Below are positions 31,269 through 40,567 of a stretch of DNA of 64,000 nt, piece by piece. The notes beneath the pieces were generated by a model. The model was not told where the DNA came from. It did no database searches and saw nothing but the letters and a program-made list of their open reading frames with translations. Source of the DNA: Oscillospiraceae bacterium (GTDB taxonomy: Bacteria; Bacillota; Clostridia; Oscillospirales; Oscillospiraceae); NCBI GenBank assembly GCA_017482385.1, contig JAFUNI010000013.1:1-64000 (forward strand), written 5' to 3'. The first letter of the stretch is position 1. Each line of letters begins with the position of its first letter. Both the position numbers and the translations under genes were made by a program.

Positions 31269-33599
31269 TTAATCGGCAGCTTTTAGGTCTGCAAAGCTGA
31301 GTTTTATCGTTGTTCCCACAGGAACTTGGGTATCTTTCGGATGGGATTGGGCGGCGACCTGGGCATCGAGAGCATCGTTGCCGGTCACCAAAATATAAAG
31401 CCCCAAAAGGCCGGCGGCATCGCTGGCCTGCTGACGGGTCATTCCCGCAAAATCCGGGACGGTGACAAGCCTTTGTTCCGGCTCTTCTCCCAAATAGAGC
31501 AACACCTGGCTGTTTCCCGGCACAACACTGCCGGGGTTGGGGATCTGGCCCGTTACAGTTTCTCCCGTGCCTATTGTTTCGGCGGTAATGCCAAGGGTTT
31601 TTAACTGTTTTTGCGCATCTGCAAGGGTAAGGCCCTTGTAATCCTCCACGGTCACTTCCCTGCCGGCTGCATCCTCGGGGCTGTAGTTTCTCTTCACTTC
31701 CAAATAGGGCAAAATATCGCTCATCACAGCCCCCACAGTGGGCGCTGCCATCACACCACCGGAAATATAGATGCCGGTACTGCGGGAGGGGGTATCCAGT
31801 GCCACAAGTACAATATACTCCGGATCGTCCATGGGCGCAACCCCTACGAAGGAGACAATTTTATCCTGCACCCGCTGGCCGTTCTCATCAAACACGTCGA
31901 TTTTCTCGCTGGTACCGGTCTTTCCACCGATGGAAAAGCCCGCCACCTGGGCATTTTTTGCTGTACCCTCCTCCACTACGGACTGCATCAGTTGACACAT
32001 GGTTTTGGAGGTTTCCTCCTTGATGACCTGGCGCAAAACTGTGGGCTCCTGCTGCAGAACTGTATTACCCTCAGCGTCGATCACCTCAGAAACCATATAA
32101 GGCTCTAAAAGGTAGCCTCCGTTGACCACTGCCGCAATGCCTCTGACAAGCTGCAACGGGGTAAGCTTAAAGGTCTGCCCAAAAGAGCCGGAGGTCAGGG
32201 ATGCCGTTCCCCATTTGTCGGTATCGGTCACCAATTCCTTGGAGAAGAACACCCCCTTACTCTCACCTGCCAGGTCGATGCCGGTTTTCTCCAGGATGCC
32301 AAAGTTTTTCACATATTCGTAAAACCGCTCGCCACCCAATTTCAATGCGATATGAGCAAAGGCCAGATTACAGGAATTCTGCAGGGCCTGGGGTGTTTTC
32401 TGCGCGCCGTGGCCGGTGGAGCGCCAACAGTGCAGCAGCTGCGCCCGGCCGGGGATATGCTCCGAACCGCTGCAGGAAAAAGCTGTGTCCAAAGTGATGG
32501 CGCCGCAATCCAGGGCCGCCGCCATGGTCATCACCTTAAAGGTAGAACCCGGCTCATAGCCATCGGAAATACAGCGGTTGCGCCATTGTTTCAGAAGCGC
32601 TGTATTTAACAAGCTTTGATAGAGCTCTTTTTCTTTTTGATAACCCTCGCTGCCTTCCGGGAGCAACGTATATTTTACCCGCTGCTGCTCTATCTCCAGG
32701 GCTGCTTGGGCATCCTGCACTTCCATATAGTTATTGGGATCATAGCTGCCCAGGGTTGCCATAGCTAAAATCTCACCGGTTTTGACATGCATCACCATGC
32801 CGAATGCGCCGTTTTTTACATCGTACTTGGCAATGGCTTCCTCCATCCGTTTTTCCAGGCATGCCTGCACGGTCAAATCTAAGGTCAGCACCACACTGTC
32901 GCCTTGCCGGGAGGCTATGTAGTTTTCATAGGAAAAGGGCATATCCATTTCGTTATTGCCCTTGGTGGTGATCACGCTGCCCTTACTGCCCTCTAAGTAA
33001 CTGTTATAAGCCGCCTCTATGCCCTCTGAACCGGTGTTGGAGGCATTGGTAAAGCCAATCACCTGGGCAGCTAAGCTGCCATAGGGGTAATAGCGCTGGG
33101 AATTGGGCTCTATGTGGATACCGGAAATGCCCTCGGCATTGATATAACTGCGGATCAAGGCTGCGGTTTCTTCATCGATCCGGGCAGCGATCTGCTTATA
33201 GCGCATTTTGGTATCGGCTGCCTGCTCTGCGATCCAGGCAGCATCCAAATCCAATATCTCTGCCAATTTGGCGGAGATTGCTGAAATATTTGCCTTGGAT
33301 TGCTTCAGTTCGTGGGGATCTAAGTAAACATTTTCCACACTTTGGCTGCACGCCAAAACATTCATATTACGGTCATAAATAAACCCCCGGTCCGCTGTCA
33401 CCTGGGTGGTGCGGGTCTGATTCCGCAGCGCCAGGTTGGCATAATAGTCATAATCCCGGACCATCAGATTCAAAAGCTGCACCGTCACCGGCACAAACGC
33501 CAGTACACCCAGCAAAATCGCAACAATGCCGATCCTTCTGTGTTGACCGGTATCCTTCCGGATACGATTATACTCCCGCTTTTTGGTTTTTTTTGCCAT
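31269..33599 (-). CDS. ftsI: Class B penicillin-binding protein with two PASTA domains (FtsI/SpoVD type)
   Basis: A 776-residue transpeptidase. One membrane span lies at about 24-46, followed by the dimerisation domain. The catalytic motifs are STFK at 352-355 (Ser352), SCN at 409-411 and KTGT at 560-563. Two PASTA domains follow (about 645-705 and 712-772). Bacillus PBP2B has two such domains and SpoVD one, so the architecture favours the vegetative division enzyme, but many Clostridia have a single gene here. It cross-links septal peptidoglycan with the SEDS partner. An insertion of about 50 residues rich in Glu/Gln precedes the STFK motif. Confidence 0.95.
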   Translation of the reverse strand: MAKKTKKREYNRIRKDTGQHRRIGIVAILLGVLAFVPVTVQLLNLMVRDYDYYANLALRNQTRTTQVTADRGFIYDRNMNVLACSQSVENVYLDPHELKQSKANISAISAKLAEILDLDAAWIAEQAADTKMRYKQIAARIDEETAALIRSYINAEGISGIHIEPNSQRYYPYGSLAAQVIGFTNASNTGSEGIEAAYNSYLEGSKGSVITTKGNNEMDMPFSYENYIASRQGDSVVLTLDLTVQACLEKRMEEAIAKYDVKNGAFGMVMHVKTGEILAMATLGSYDPNNYMEVQDAQAALEIEQQRVKYTLLPEGSEGYQKEKELYQSLLNTALLKQWRNRCISDGYEPGSTFKVMTMAAALDCGAITLDTAFSCSGSEHIPGRAQLLHCWRSTGHGAQKTPQALQNSCNLAFAHIALKLGGERFYEYVKNFGILEKTGIDLAGESKGVFFSKELVTDTDKWGTASLTSGSFGQTFKLTPLQLVRGIAAVVNGGYLLEPYMVSEVIDAEGNTVLQQEPTVLRQVIKEETSKTMCQLMQSVVEEGTAKNAQVAGFSIGGKTGTSEKIDVFDENGQRVQDKIVSFVGVAPMDDPEYIVLVALDTPSRSTGIYISGGVMAAPTVGAVMSDILPYLEVKRNYSPEDAAGREVTVEDYKGLTLADAQKQLKTLGITAETIGTGETVTGQIPNPGSVVPGNSQVLLYLGEEPEQRLVTVPDFAGMTRQQASDAAGLLGLYILVTGNDALDAQVAAQSHPKDTQVPVGTTIKLSFADLKAAD

Positions 33600-33726
33600 A
33601 TTATCCCGACCTTCCTAAAAAAGGGCAGCAAGGGAATCCCTCGCCGCCCATCGCAGCCTTATTTTAGTGTATTGGTCGGGATACAAGCTTTATGCAAACA
33701 AACTTGTTAAAAGTGTTTCCGATTGC

Positions 33727-34134
33727 TTATTCGGCAGGCAGCTCCAGGTGGATCACGGTGTGAGTCACTTCCTCCTTGGGAACCATACCCAAAGCCAGGG
33801 CGGCCTCTTCGATTTCTACCAAATCGCATTTGCCTTCATACTGCGTCCGCAGGCTCTCATTTTCTATGCGGAGGGTTTCCACATACTCAACCATAGTCGC
33901 AACCTTTTTCTGCTCGGTCTGCAAAGCGGAAAAGCCCACCAGCACGGAAATCAGCATAGAAACTGCCACCACTGTACCAAACAGCGCCACAGGATCCAAA
34001 TAGATCTTGATCCGCTTTTGCTGTGTCTTTGTCCGGGGCAGCGCAGGGGTACGCAGAGGAATAACAGGCGCAAGCTTTTTGGCCGCAGTACCCGGCGTAT
34101 AATATTGTACATACTGGGCCTTCATCTGTGCCAT
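33727..34134 (-). CDS. ftsL: FtsL-like septum protein
   Basis: A 135-residue bitopic protein: a basic Pro/Thr-rich cytoplasmic head (1-45), one membrane span at about 48-70, and an extracellular coiled coil (ALQTEQKKVATMVEYVETLRIENESLRTQYE). The order rsmH-ftsL-PBP identifies it, as sequence conservation of FtsL is low. It pairs with DivIC/FtsB and DivIB to activate septal wall synthesis. AAGGAG precedes ATG 34134. Confidence 0.87.
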   Translation of the reverse strand: MAQMKAQYVQYYTPGTAAKKLAPVIPLRTPALPRTKTQQKRIKIYLDPVALFGTVVAVSMLISVLVGFSALQTEQKKVATMVEYVETLRIENESLRTQYEGKCDLVEIEEAALALGMVPKEEVTHTVIHLELPAE

Positions 34135-34155
34135 AGTGCTTGCTCCTTTCTATTT

Positions 34156-35091
34156 TTATAGTTTCTCGCAAACCCGCAGCTTTGCGCTCCGGGAACGGGG
34201 ATTTGCTTCCAGTTCCTCATCCGTTGCCACGATGGGCTTACGGCTGATAAGCTTCACAGCGGGTTTCTTGCCGCATACACATACAGGGAAATTGGGCGGG
34301 CAGGTACAGCCCTTGGCTGCCTCTGCCATTGCATTTTTTACGATTCTGTCTTCCAAAGAATGGAAAGTGATCACCGCCAACCGTCCGCCGGGATTCAGCA
34401 GCGGAATGGCATCGCGCATTGCCTTTTCCACAGAGCCAAGCTCATCATTTACCGCAATGCGGATAGCCTGGAAGCTGCGCTTTGCCGGGTGCTGCTTTTC
34501 CCGCAGCGCCTGAGGAGGCATTGCCGAGCGGATCACATCCACCAGCTCAAGGGTGGTTTCAATGGTTTTTTCTTCCCGGCGGCGGCAAATTGCCGACGCG
34601 ATCCGGGGGGCATACCGCTCTTCGCCGTAGTCAAAGAGAATGCGTTTTAATTCTTCCTGTGACCAGGTGTTTACCACTTCATAAGCGCTGAGCTTGTCCT
34701 GGCTGTTCATACGCATATCCAAAGGGGCATCTGCCATATAGGAAAAGCCCCGCTCCCCGTCGTCAAGTTGGGGAGAAGACACGCCTAAATCAAGCAATAT
34801 GCCATCCACGCCGGAGATTCCCAATTCCTCCATCACCTGCTTCATTTCGCAGAAATTGGAGTGTACCAGGGTGACACGGTCTTTATAAGGTTCCAGCCGT
34901 TTGCCGGAAGCCTCCAAAGCAACCGGGTCCCGGTCAATGCCGATGAGCCTGCCGGTTGTCAGCCGCTGCACGATATGGCTGGAGTGGCCGGCACCGCCTA
35001 AAGTGCCGTCAACATAGATGCCGTCGGGCTTGATGTTAAGCCCCTCCAGGCACTCTTCCAGCAGCACCGAAATATGGTGAAAGTCTTTCAT
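34156..35091 (-). CDS. rsmH: 16S rRNA (cytosine1402-N4)-methyltransferase RsmH
   Basis: A 311-residue RsmH. It begins HHISVLLEECLEGL, has the SAM-binding YVDGTLGGAGHS (residues about 26-37), a DGILLDLGVSSPQLDD block and the C-terminal LAVITFHSLEDRIVK. It methylates C1402 of 16S rRNA, the same nucleotide that RsmI (encoded at 39113-39943) modifies on the ribose. ATG 35091 overlaps the mraZ stop (ATGA). Confidence 0.97.
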   Translation of the reverse strand: MKDFHHISVLLEECLEGLNIKPDGIYVDGTLGGAGHSSHIVQRLTTGRLIGIDRDPVALEASGKRLEPYKDRVTLVHSNFCEMKQVMEELGISGVDGILLDLGVSSPQLDDGERGFSYMADAPLDMRMNSQDKLSAYEVVNTWSQEELKRILFDYGEERYAPRIASAICRRREEKTIETTLELVDVIRSAMPPQALREKQHPAKRSFQAIRIAVNDELGSVEKAMRDAIPLLNPGGRLAVITFHSLEDRIVKNAMAEAAKGCTCPPNFPVCVCGKKPAVKLISRKPIVATDEELEANPRSRSAKLRVCEKL

Positions 35092-35516
35092 AGACCAATG
35101 GCCTCCAAAGATGCCAGGAGCTTTTCGGGGGTAAGGTTCTCCGCCTCAAAGCTGCGGAACTCTTCTGCATCCCAGATCTCTGCCTGTCCTGCACGACCCA
35201 CGATCATCACATCCTTGCTGATACCTGCATAGTCCAGCAAAAACTGCGTCAAGCCGAAGCGGAACTGCTTATCGGGGTTGCATTCGGTAGCATTCATAAA
35301 GATCAGGCTGGTGGCTGCAGAGCGCTGAGAAATAGGCAGGGTGTTGTAATTCTGGCTGAGGGTGTCCCAATCCGGGGCAGTATACACAGTCAGACAACGG
35401 TGACCGCAATTGACGCCCAGGGTCACATAGAAATCCTGGCCCAGCTCCGCACGCAGCTTAGCGGGTACGAACAGACGATTCTTTTCATCCAGTTTGGCCG
35501 GGTATTTACCTATCAT
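35088..35516 (-). CDS. mraZ: Transcriptional regulator MraZ
   Basis: I place the start at ATG 35516 (MIGKYPAKLDEKNRLFVPAKLR), giving 142 residues. The longer frame from 35567 begins almost at the predicted transcription start and lies across the operator repeats, so it is unlikely. Two SpoVT/AbrB-like MraZ motifs are visible (DEKNRLFVPAKLR and, in the second half, YAGISKDVMIVGRAGQAEIW). MraZ forms rings that bind repeats in its own promoter and control the division cluster it heads. Confidence 0.95.
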   Translation of the reverse strand: MIGKYPAKLDEKNRLFVPAKLRAELGQDFYVTLGVNCGHRCLTVYTAPDWDTLSQNYNTLPISQRSAATSLIFMNATECNPDKQFRFGLTQFLLDYAGISKDVMIVGRAGQAEIWDAEEFRSFEAENLTPEKLLASLEAIGL

Positions 35517-35530
35517 TTTGCGCTCACCTC

Positions 35531-35567
35531 CTCCATTTTGCTCCACTTTACTACCATTTTGCTCCAT
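35531..35567 (-). promoter_or_regulatory. MraZ operator: four TGG repeats
   Basis: On the minus strand four TGG-centred repeats (TGGAGCAAAA, TGGTAGTAAAG, TGGAGCAAAA, TGGAGGAGG) recur at 10, 11 and 10 bases. MraZ-binding sites in other bacteria are runs of such repeats at helical spacing. They lie between the predicted -10 box and the mraZ start. Confidence 0.8.
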
Positions 35568-35575
35568 TTAAGGAT

Positions 35576-35604
35576 AGTATAAACGATGTTTTTTCAAAAA
35601 TCAA
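35576..35604 (-). promoter_or_regulatory. Promoter of the mraZ-ftsZ cluster
   Basis: On the minus strand TTGATT (35599-35604) and TATACT (35576-35581) are separated by 17 bases, directly upstream of the MraZ operator repeats. Confidence 0.85.
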
Positions 35605-35663
35605 CACTTTTCTTTCATTTTTTTCAAAAAATTTTGCCGAAATTACCATAAATTTCTAATTTT

Positions 35664-35697
35664 AGAACGCTTGTTCTAAAAACAGAACAAGCGTTCT
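35664..35697. repeat. 14-base inverted repeat between clpC and mraZ
   Basis: AGAACGCTTGTTCT (35664-35677) pairs perfectly with 35684-35697 around a 6-base loop, just after the clpC stop. Neither side has a good T-run, so it may be a weak terminator or a protein-binding palindrome. Confidence 0.6.
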
Positions 35698-35699
35698 TC

Positions 35700-38015
35700 T
35701 CAATCCTGGAAAATCAGCTTTCCCGCTTCCAACTTTCCTTTTATTTTTGCAGGTTTCTTGGTGCAACCCAAAAGATAGGCCGCCAGCGGCCCTTCCACCT
35801 GTTCCTGGACCTGCCGGCGAATTTGCCGGGCCCCCCCCTCTTTTTTGCTTTTTGATATCAGCTCTGCTGCCAATTCTTGGGGCAGTGTCAGCTGTATACC
35901 CATTCCGGTCACCCGCTCCTGCAGCTGGCGCAGGTACTTTTCGGCAATTTTTATCATCGTTTCCTGTTGCAAAGCGTTGAAAGGCACTATCGCATCCAAC
36001 CGTCCCAAAAACTCCGGAGAAAAATGCCGGCGCAGGGCCTCCCTGGTCTGCCCCTCCCTGCCCTCGGGCTGAAAGCCCAAACCGTCACTGCGGTGATCCC
36101 CGCCCAAATTGGAGGTCATCACCACGATGGCATTCCGGAAGCTGACTCTGCGGCCCGTAGAGTCCGTCAGAACGCCCTCTTCCATAATTTGCAGCAGAAT
36201 GCCTGTCACATCCGGATGGGCCTTTTCCACTTCATCCAAAAGCACCAGGCAATAAGGTCTGCGACGGACAGCCTCGGTGAGCTTGCCGCCCTCCTCGTAG
36301 CCCACGTAACCGGGCGGCGCGCCGATGAGTCTGGCAACGGTGTGTTTTTCCATAAACTCCGTCATATCCAACCGGATCATCGCTTCCCGGCTGCCGTAAA
36401 GCTCTTGCGCCAGTACCCGGCACAGCTCGGTTTTACCCACGCCGGTAGGGCCGGAAAAGAGCATCGTTGCCACAGGGCGGTTCTCCTCCCGGATGCCGCT
36501 GAAGCCTCTGCGGAGGCACTCCGCCACCTGGGACACTGCCTTACCCTGGCCGATAATTTCCTTTTCCAAAACATTTTCCAGTTTCAGCAGGGTCTCCCGG
36601 CGACTGGCTGTGAGCCTGCCCACAGGAATCCCCGTCCGGGCAGAAACCGCCCAGGCAATATCTCCGGCATTAACGGTCTTGCTCCGTCTGCCCTCACCAC
36701 CCCGGCCGGTGAGCCGCTGCATTTTATCCCGCAGCTGGGCTGCCTTTTCGTAGCGGCTCTCCCGGATAGCCTCCTGCAATTCCTCTTCCAGAAGCTGTCG
36801 CTGATTATTGCCTGCGGCATAGAGCTCTTCCATCCGGGCATGAGAAGCGCCCTCGTCCAAAAGGTCAATGGCCTTATCCGGCAGGTAAAGATCCGGCAAA
36901 TACCGCACTGACAGCCGCACTGCCTCCTGGACAGCCTCCTCAGAAATGCGGATATGGTGATGCCGCTCCAGTCCCGGCTTCAAGCCGTGGAGAATGGCAA
37001 GGGTAGCCTCCTTATCCGGCTCCTCCACCATTACCGGGCGAAACCGTCTGTCCAGAGCCGGGTCTTTTTCGATGAATTTCCGGTATTCCTCCAAGGTGGT
37101 CGCCCCCAACATTTGCAGCTCTCCCCTGCCCAGGGCCGGCTTGAAGATGTTGGCGGCGTCGATTGCTCCCTCGGCAGCGCCTGCGCCTACGATAGTATGC
37201 ATTTCGTCTACAAAGAGGATCACATCCCCGGCTCGGCGAATCTCAGCCAGTACATCCCGCAGCCGCTCCTCGAACTCACCCCGGTACTTGGTACCCGCCA
37301 CCAAATTCGCCATATTCAAGCTGTAAAGCTTCTTGTTTTTCAGCTGGGGCGGCACAGTGCCCGCCGCCATCCGCTGGGCCAAACCTTCGGCTATGGCAGT
37401 CTTGCCCACCCCCGGCTCTCCCACCAGGGCGGGGTTATTCTTATTCTTTCGGCTTAAAATGCCGATGACCGTATCAATTTCTTTTTCCCGGCCGATCACC
37501 GGCTCCATAGTGGATGCTTTGAGTACCAGATCCTCGCTGAACTGTTCTAAGAGCTTCGTTGTAACCGCCTCCTTCTGCATAGTGTCCCTTTGTCTGCCCA
37601 GGGTATCCACAGCCTGATGAAACAGCTCCTCTGTGTCCACGCTTCCCAAAATAAGCAGCTCCCTTGCCGCTGATTTTTCCTGCCGGAGCATTGACAATAA
37701 GATATGCACCGGCTCTACACGGGTACTGTGCTGAATACCCGCCTCCCGGCCCGCTTCCTGTAATATCCGCCGCATCTGCATGGAAAAGCCCTGGGGCAGC
37801 GGCAGTCCCGGTGTGCCCACACCGTACAAAACCGCTGCGATCTGTTCTGTTAATTGGGGGTCAACGCCCATTTGCCGCAGCAGATTCCCGGTCATATCTG
37901 TTTGCCGGGACATCGCCAGCAATAGATGTGCTGAGCCAACATAGCCGTGTCCAAAATCCCGGGCGATATGGGCAGCATTCAGCAAAAGCTGCTGGGTTTG
38001 CCCACTGTAACGCAT
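35700..38015 (-). CDS. clpC: ClpC-type AAA+ unfoldase
   Basis: ATG 38015 ([11 protein letters not shown]) with AGGTGG upstream gives 771 residues; the longer frame is unsupported. Two Clp_N repeats occupy about 1-140. The first AAA+ domain has Walker A GEPGVGKT at 199-206, a UVR-like middle segment ([23 protein letters not shown], about 405-440) follows, and the second AAA+ domain has GPTGVGKT at 522-529. The middle segment identifies ClpC rather than ClpB, whose coiled coil is longer. It unfolds proteins for ClpP. It stands alone: ctsR, mcsA and mcsB, its usual operon partners, are not adjacent. A CIRCE-like element was not seen. Confidence 0.9.
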   Translation of the reverse strand: MRYSGQTQQLLLNAAHIARDFGHGYVGSAHLLLAMSRQTDMTGNLLRQMGVDPQLTEQIAAVLYGVGTPGLPLPQGFSMQMRRILQEAGREAGIQHSTRVEPVHILLSMLRQEKSAARELLILGSVDTEELFHQAVDTLGRQRDTMQKEAVTTKLLEQFSEDLVLKASTMEPVIGREKEIDTVIGILSRKNKNNPALVGEPGVGKTAIAEGLAQRMAAGTVPPQLKNKKLYSLNMANLVAGTKYRGEFEERLRDVLAEIRRAGDVILFVDEMHTIVGAGAAEGAIDAANIFKPALGRGELQMLGATTLEEYRKFIEKDPALDRRFRPVMVEEPDKEATLAILHGLKPGLERHHHIRISEEAVQEAVRLSVRYLPDLYLPDKAIDLLDEGASHARMEELYAAGNNQRQLLEEELQEAIRESRYEKAAQLRDKMQRLTGRGGEGRRSKTVNAGDIAWAVSARTGIPVGRLTASRRETLLKLENVLEKEIIGQGKAVSQVAECLRRGFSGIREENRPVATMLFSGPTGVGKTELCRVLAQELYGSREAMIRLDMTEFMEKHTVARLIGAPPGYVGYEEGGKLTEAVRRRPYCLVLLDEVEKAHPDVTGILLQIMEEGVLTDSTGRRVSFRNAIVVMTSNLGGDHRSDGLGFQPEGREGQTREALRRHFSPEFLGRLDAIVPFNALQQETMIKIAEKYLRQLQERVTGMGIQLTLPQELAAELISKSKKEGGARQIRRQVQEQVEGPLAAYLLGCTKKPAKIKGKLEAGKLIFQD

Positions 38016-38088
38016 AAGTACCACCTGCCTCGGAGGAGATTCTCCCCGGGGCCTAAGAAAAATATACGGCAGTTTTTCAAAAAAACCA

Positions 38089-38116
38089 TTGCATTTTGGA
38101 AAATCCGTGTTAGAAT
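38089..38116 (+). promoter_or_regulatory. Promoter of the ferredoxin gene
   Basis: TTGCAT (38089-38094) and TAGAAT (38111-38116) are 16 bases apart, about 60 bases before the ferredoxin start. Confidence 0.65.
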
Positions 38117-38173
38117 ATAAATACGCTCCTCTTGCAGGAGCACACAACAATACATATTATTGGAGGGAAAATC

Positions 38174-38344
38174 ATGGCTTACAAGATTACCGATGCTTGC
38201 GTTAAGTGCGGCGCCTGTGCTGACAACTGCCCCGTAGAGGCTATTTCTGAAGGCGACGAGACTTACGTCATCAATGCTGATGTTTGTGTCGATTGCGGCA
38301 GCTGCGCTGATAACTGCCCCACTGAAGCTATCGTAGAAGGCTAA
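38174..38344 (+). CDS. 2[4Fe-4S] ferredoxin
   Basis: ATG 38174 with GGAGG upstream gives a 56-residue clostridial-type ferredoxin. It has two CxxCxxCxxxCP motifs: CVKCGACADNCP (residues 9-20) and CVDCGSCADNCP (residues 38-49). It carries low-potential electrons in fermentative metabolism. The gene has its own promoter and terminator, as expected for an abundant carrier. Confidence 0.97.
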   Translation: MAYKITDACVKCGACADNCPVEAISEGDETYVINADVCVDCGSCADNCPTEAIVEG

Positions 38345-38361
38345 TTCTCCGATCTTGCTGT

Positions 38362-38398
38362 CAGCCTGCGCATTCTGCGCAGGCTGATTTTACTTTTT
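38362..38398 (+). terminator. Ferredoxin terminator
   Basis: CAGCCTGCGC (38362-38371) pairs with GCGCAGGCTG (38377-38386), followed by T-rich sequence. Confidence 0.9.
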
Positions 38399-38414
38399 AT
38401 AGGCGAGGTATATC

Positions 38415-39101
38415 GTGGAATATTTACATAACGGATTCACATTGTCCCTTTGCGAAGGGGCTTTCCCTTTAAGCACCGACTCTATTGCTTTGAGCGGTTT
38501 TGCGAGGCTTCCCCGTCAGGCCAGGGTATTGGACTTAGGCTCCGGTTGCGGAACACTGGGTTTGCTTTTGTGCGCCAAGGACGATGCCTGTCAAGTTACC
38601 GGCTTGGAGATCGACGAAACAGCGCATCTTACCGCTTTGGAAAACGCCCGGGTCAATGGCATCGAATCCCGTCTTAGCAGTATATGCGCCGATCTGCGAA
38701 CTCTCCACTCTTTTCTTGCGCCCGGCAGTTTTCAGGTCTGTGTATCCAATCCCCCCTATTTCCCCGCCGGCCAGGAAAGCGCCAACTCCAAAGCCCGTCA
38801 TCAACTGCAATGTGATTCCGATGATCTTTTTGAAGCCGCTGCCTGGGCTTTGCAATACGGCGGTGACTTTTTTCTGGTGCATAAGCCGGAACGGCTTGCT
38901 GAGCTTTGCGCCTGCGCTGTCAATCACAAATTGCAGCCCAAGCGGTTGCTGCTCCTGCGTCACAAGCCGGCTGATCCCATATCCCTTGTGCTTTTACAAT
39001 GCCGCAAGGGCGGAAAGCCCGGTCTTAGCATAGAAGAAGCATATCTGCAAGAAGCAGACGGTACACCTTCTGCATATTACCGAAAGCTATATCACATTTA
39101 G
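38415..39101 (+). CDS. TrmN6-like tRNA (adenine37-N6)-methyltransferase
   Basis: A 228-residue methyltransferase starting at GTG 38415. The SAM motif VLDLGSGCGTLGLLL is at about 38-52 and the catalytic NPPY at about 112-115, the pattern of the TrmN6/YfiC family that methylates adenine next to the anticodon. It precedes rsmI by 11 bases; the same pairing (yabB near the rsmI gene yabC) is known in Bacillus, which supports an RNA substrate. The target tRNA is inferred from the family. Confidence 0.85.
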   Translation: MEYLHNGFTLSLCEGAFPLSTDSIALSGFARLPRQARVLDLGSGCGTLGLLLCAKDDACQVTGLEIDETAHLTALENARVNGIESRLSSICADLRTLHSFLAPGSFQVCVSNPPYFPAGQESANSKARHQLQCDSDDLFEAAAWALQYGGDFFLVHKPERLAELCACAVNHKLQPKRLLLLRHKPADPISLVLLQCRKGGKPGLSIEEAYLQEADGTPSAYYRKLYHI

Positions 39102-39112
39102 GAGGCTATACT

Positions 39113-39943
39113 ATGCCCGGAATGTTATATTTAGTCCCCACCCCCATCGGAAATCTTTCCGATATCTCCATTCGCTGCAAGGAAACCCTGGAAAATGCGG
39201 ATTTTATTGCCGCCGAGGATACCCGGGTTACCTTGAAGCTGTTAAACCATCTTGGCATCAAAAAAAGCCTTGTCAGCTACTATGAGCACAACAAGGCATT
39301 TAAAGGCAGTGTGATCGTGGAGCGCATCTTGGCCGGTGAGACCTGCGCACTGGTTTCCGATGCGGGCAGCCCCGCCATTTCCGATCCCGGCGAAGACCTG
39401 GTAAAAGAATGCGCCCAGGCAGGCATCACCGTCTGCGCCATTCCCGGTCCTTGCGCTGCCATCACGGCGCTGAGCATTTCGGGGCAATCCACCGGCAGAT
39501 TTTGCTTTGAGGGTTTTCTCTCCACCGCCAAAAAGAGCCGCCGGGAACATTTGGAAGCTTTGAAAACCGAGCAGCGGACGATGATCTTCTATGAAGCCCC
39601 CCACAAGCTTTTGGCTACGCTGGAATCCATGGCAGAAGCCTTTGGCGGGGATCGCCCCATCAGCCTTTGCCGGGAGCTGACAAAGCTCCACGAAGAGGTC
39701 ATTCGCACCACCCTGCAGGGGGCAATTGACCTGTACAATCAGCAGCCGCCCAAGGGAGAATTTGTGCTGATCGTCGCCGGCGCTGAGCCTGTGGTTGAAG
39801 AAGCAGCCACACCCGAAGATGCTGCCAAGCGGGTGGCCCAGCTGATGGAAAGCGGTATCAGCCGCAAGGATGCCATCAAGCAGACCGCCCAGGAACTGAA
39901 TTTGCCGAAAAACGTGGTATATGACGCCGCGTTGAATATTTGA
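39113..39943 (+). CDS. rsmI: 16S rRNA 2'-O-ribose C1402 methyltransferase RsmI
   Basis: A 276-residue RsmI beginning LYLVPTPIGNLSDISIR, with AEDTRVTLKLLNHLGI and the SAM-site block VSDAGSPAISDPGEDLV. It methylates the ribose of C1402 in 16S rRNA and complements RsmH, encoded in the same window. It starts at ATG 39113, or ATG 39122 three codons later; GGAGG is positioned for the first. The last bases run into a terminator-like hairpin that also holds the spmA ribosome binding site. Confidence 0.96.
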   Translation: MPGMLYLVPTPIGNLSDISIRCKETLENADFIAAEDTRVTLKLLNHLGIKKSLVSYYEHNKAFKGSVIVERILAGETCALVSDAGSPAISDPGEDLVKECAQAGITVCAIPGPCAAITALSISGQSTGRFCFEGFLSTAKKSRREHLEALKTEQRTMIFYEAPHKLLATLESMAEAFGGDRPISLCRELTKLHEEVIRTTLQGAIDLYNQQPPKGEFVLIVAGAEPVVEEAATPEDAAKRVAQLMESGISRKDAIKQTAQELNLPKNVVYDAALNI

Positions 39944-39946
39944 AAT

Positions 39947-39988
39947 ATCCCTCCCGGACCAAGCATACTCTGTCCGGGAGGGATTTTT
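39947..39988 (+). promoter_or_regulatory. Terminator-like hairpin holding the spmA ribosome binding site
   Basis: ATCCCTCCCGGAC (39947-39959) pairs with GTCCGGGAGGGAT (39972-39984), followed by TTTTT and then the spmA ATG at 39989. The GGGAGGG in the right arm is the only Shine-Dalgarno for spmA. The structure would both stop most transcripts after rsmI and hide the spmA start in any read-through message. Confidence 0.75.
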
Positions 39989-40567
39989 ATGGTTATGAGT
40001 TGGATTTGGACCGGAATGGTGGCTGTTTCTTTCCTTGCTGCCGCCATTTTAGGCAACGGCAGTGCGCTTGCTGCCGCCATTCCCAAAGGCGCCCAGGAGG
40101 GTTTTCTGTTGGCTGTGTCCTTGGCCGGGTCTATTTGCCTGTGGACCGGGGTTGGAAAGCTTATGGAGCACGCCGGGTTGACAGGAATGCTTTCCAAATT
40201 ACTCAGGCCGCTGTTAGGCAGGCTCTTCCCTTCCGCAAGGAAAGATGCACATTTAGAAAACTGCTTAAGCGCCAATATGTGCGCCAATTTCTTAGGGCTC
40301 GGCAATGCCGCAACGCCCATGGGAATTCAAGCGGCGCAGCGTTTGGCCAAAGGGCAAAAAGGCATTGCCAGCAACGAGCTTTGTCGGCTCATTGTGCTGA
40401 ACACCGCTTCCATTCAGCTGATACCTGCCAATGTGGCCGCCGTACGGGCATCCTTAGGCTGTTCTTCTCCATTTGATATCCTCCCGGCAGTTTGGTTGAC
40501 CAGCCTATGCTCTGCCGGGTTGGGGGTAGCCGCTGCGTGGCTATTGGGAAAGGTGTGGAAGAAATGA
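39989..40567 (+). CDS. spmA: Spore maturation protein SpmA
   Basis: A 192-residue membrane protein of the nucleoside-recognition (Gate) family, with hydrophobic segments at about 5-25, 40-58, 130-150 and 165-185, and the conserved NCLSANMCANFLGLGNAATP motif. SpmA acts with SpmB in dehydration of the spore core. Its presence supports sporulation ability. ATG 39989 lies after a hairpin that contains its ribosome binding site; ATG 39995 is an alternative. It overlaps spmB by four bases. Confidence 0.93.
   Translation: MVMSWIWTGMVAVSFLAAAILGNGSALAAAIPKGAQEGFLLAVSLAGSICLWTGVGKLMEHAGLTGMLSKLLRPLLGRLFPSARKDAHLENCLSANMCANFLGLGNAATPMGIQAAQRLAKGQKGIASNELCRLIVLNTASIQLIPANVAAVRASLGCSSPFDILPAVWLTSLCSAGLGVAAAWLLGKVWKK

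Noticed and set aside
35664..35697. A rho-independent terminator for clpC
   Set aside because: The stem is strong but neither side has a convincing T-run, so I list it only as an inverted repeat.
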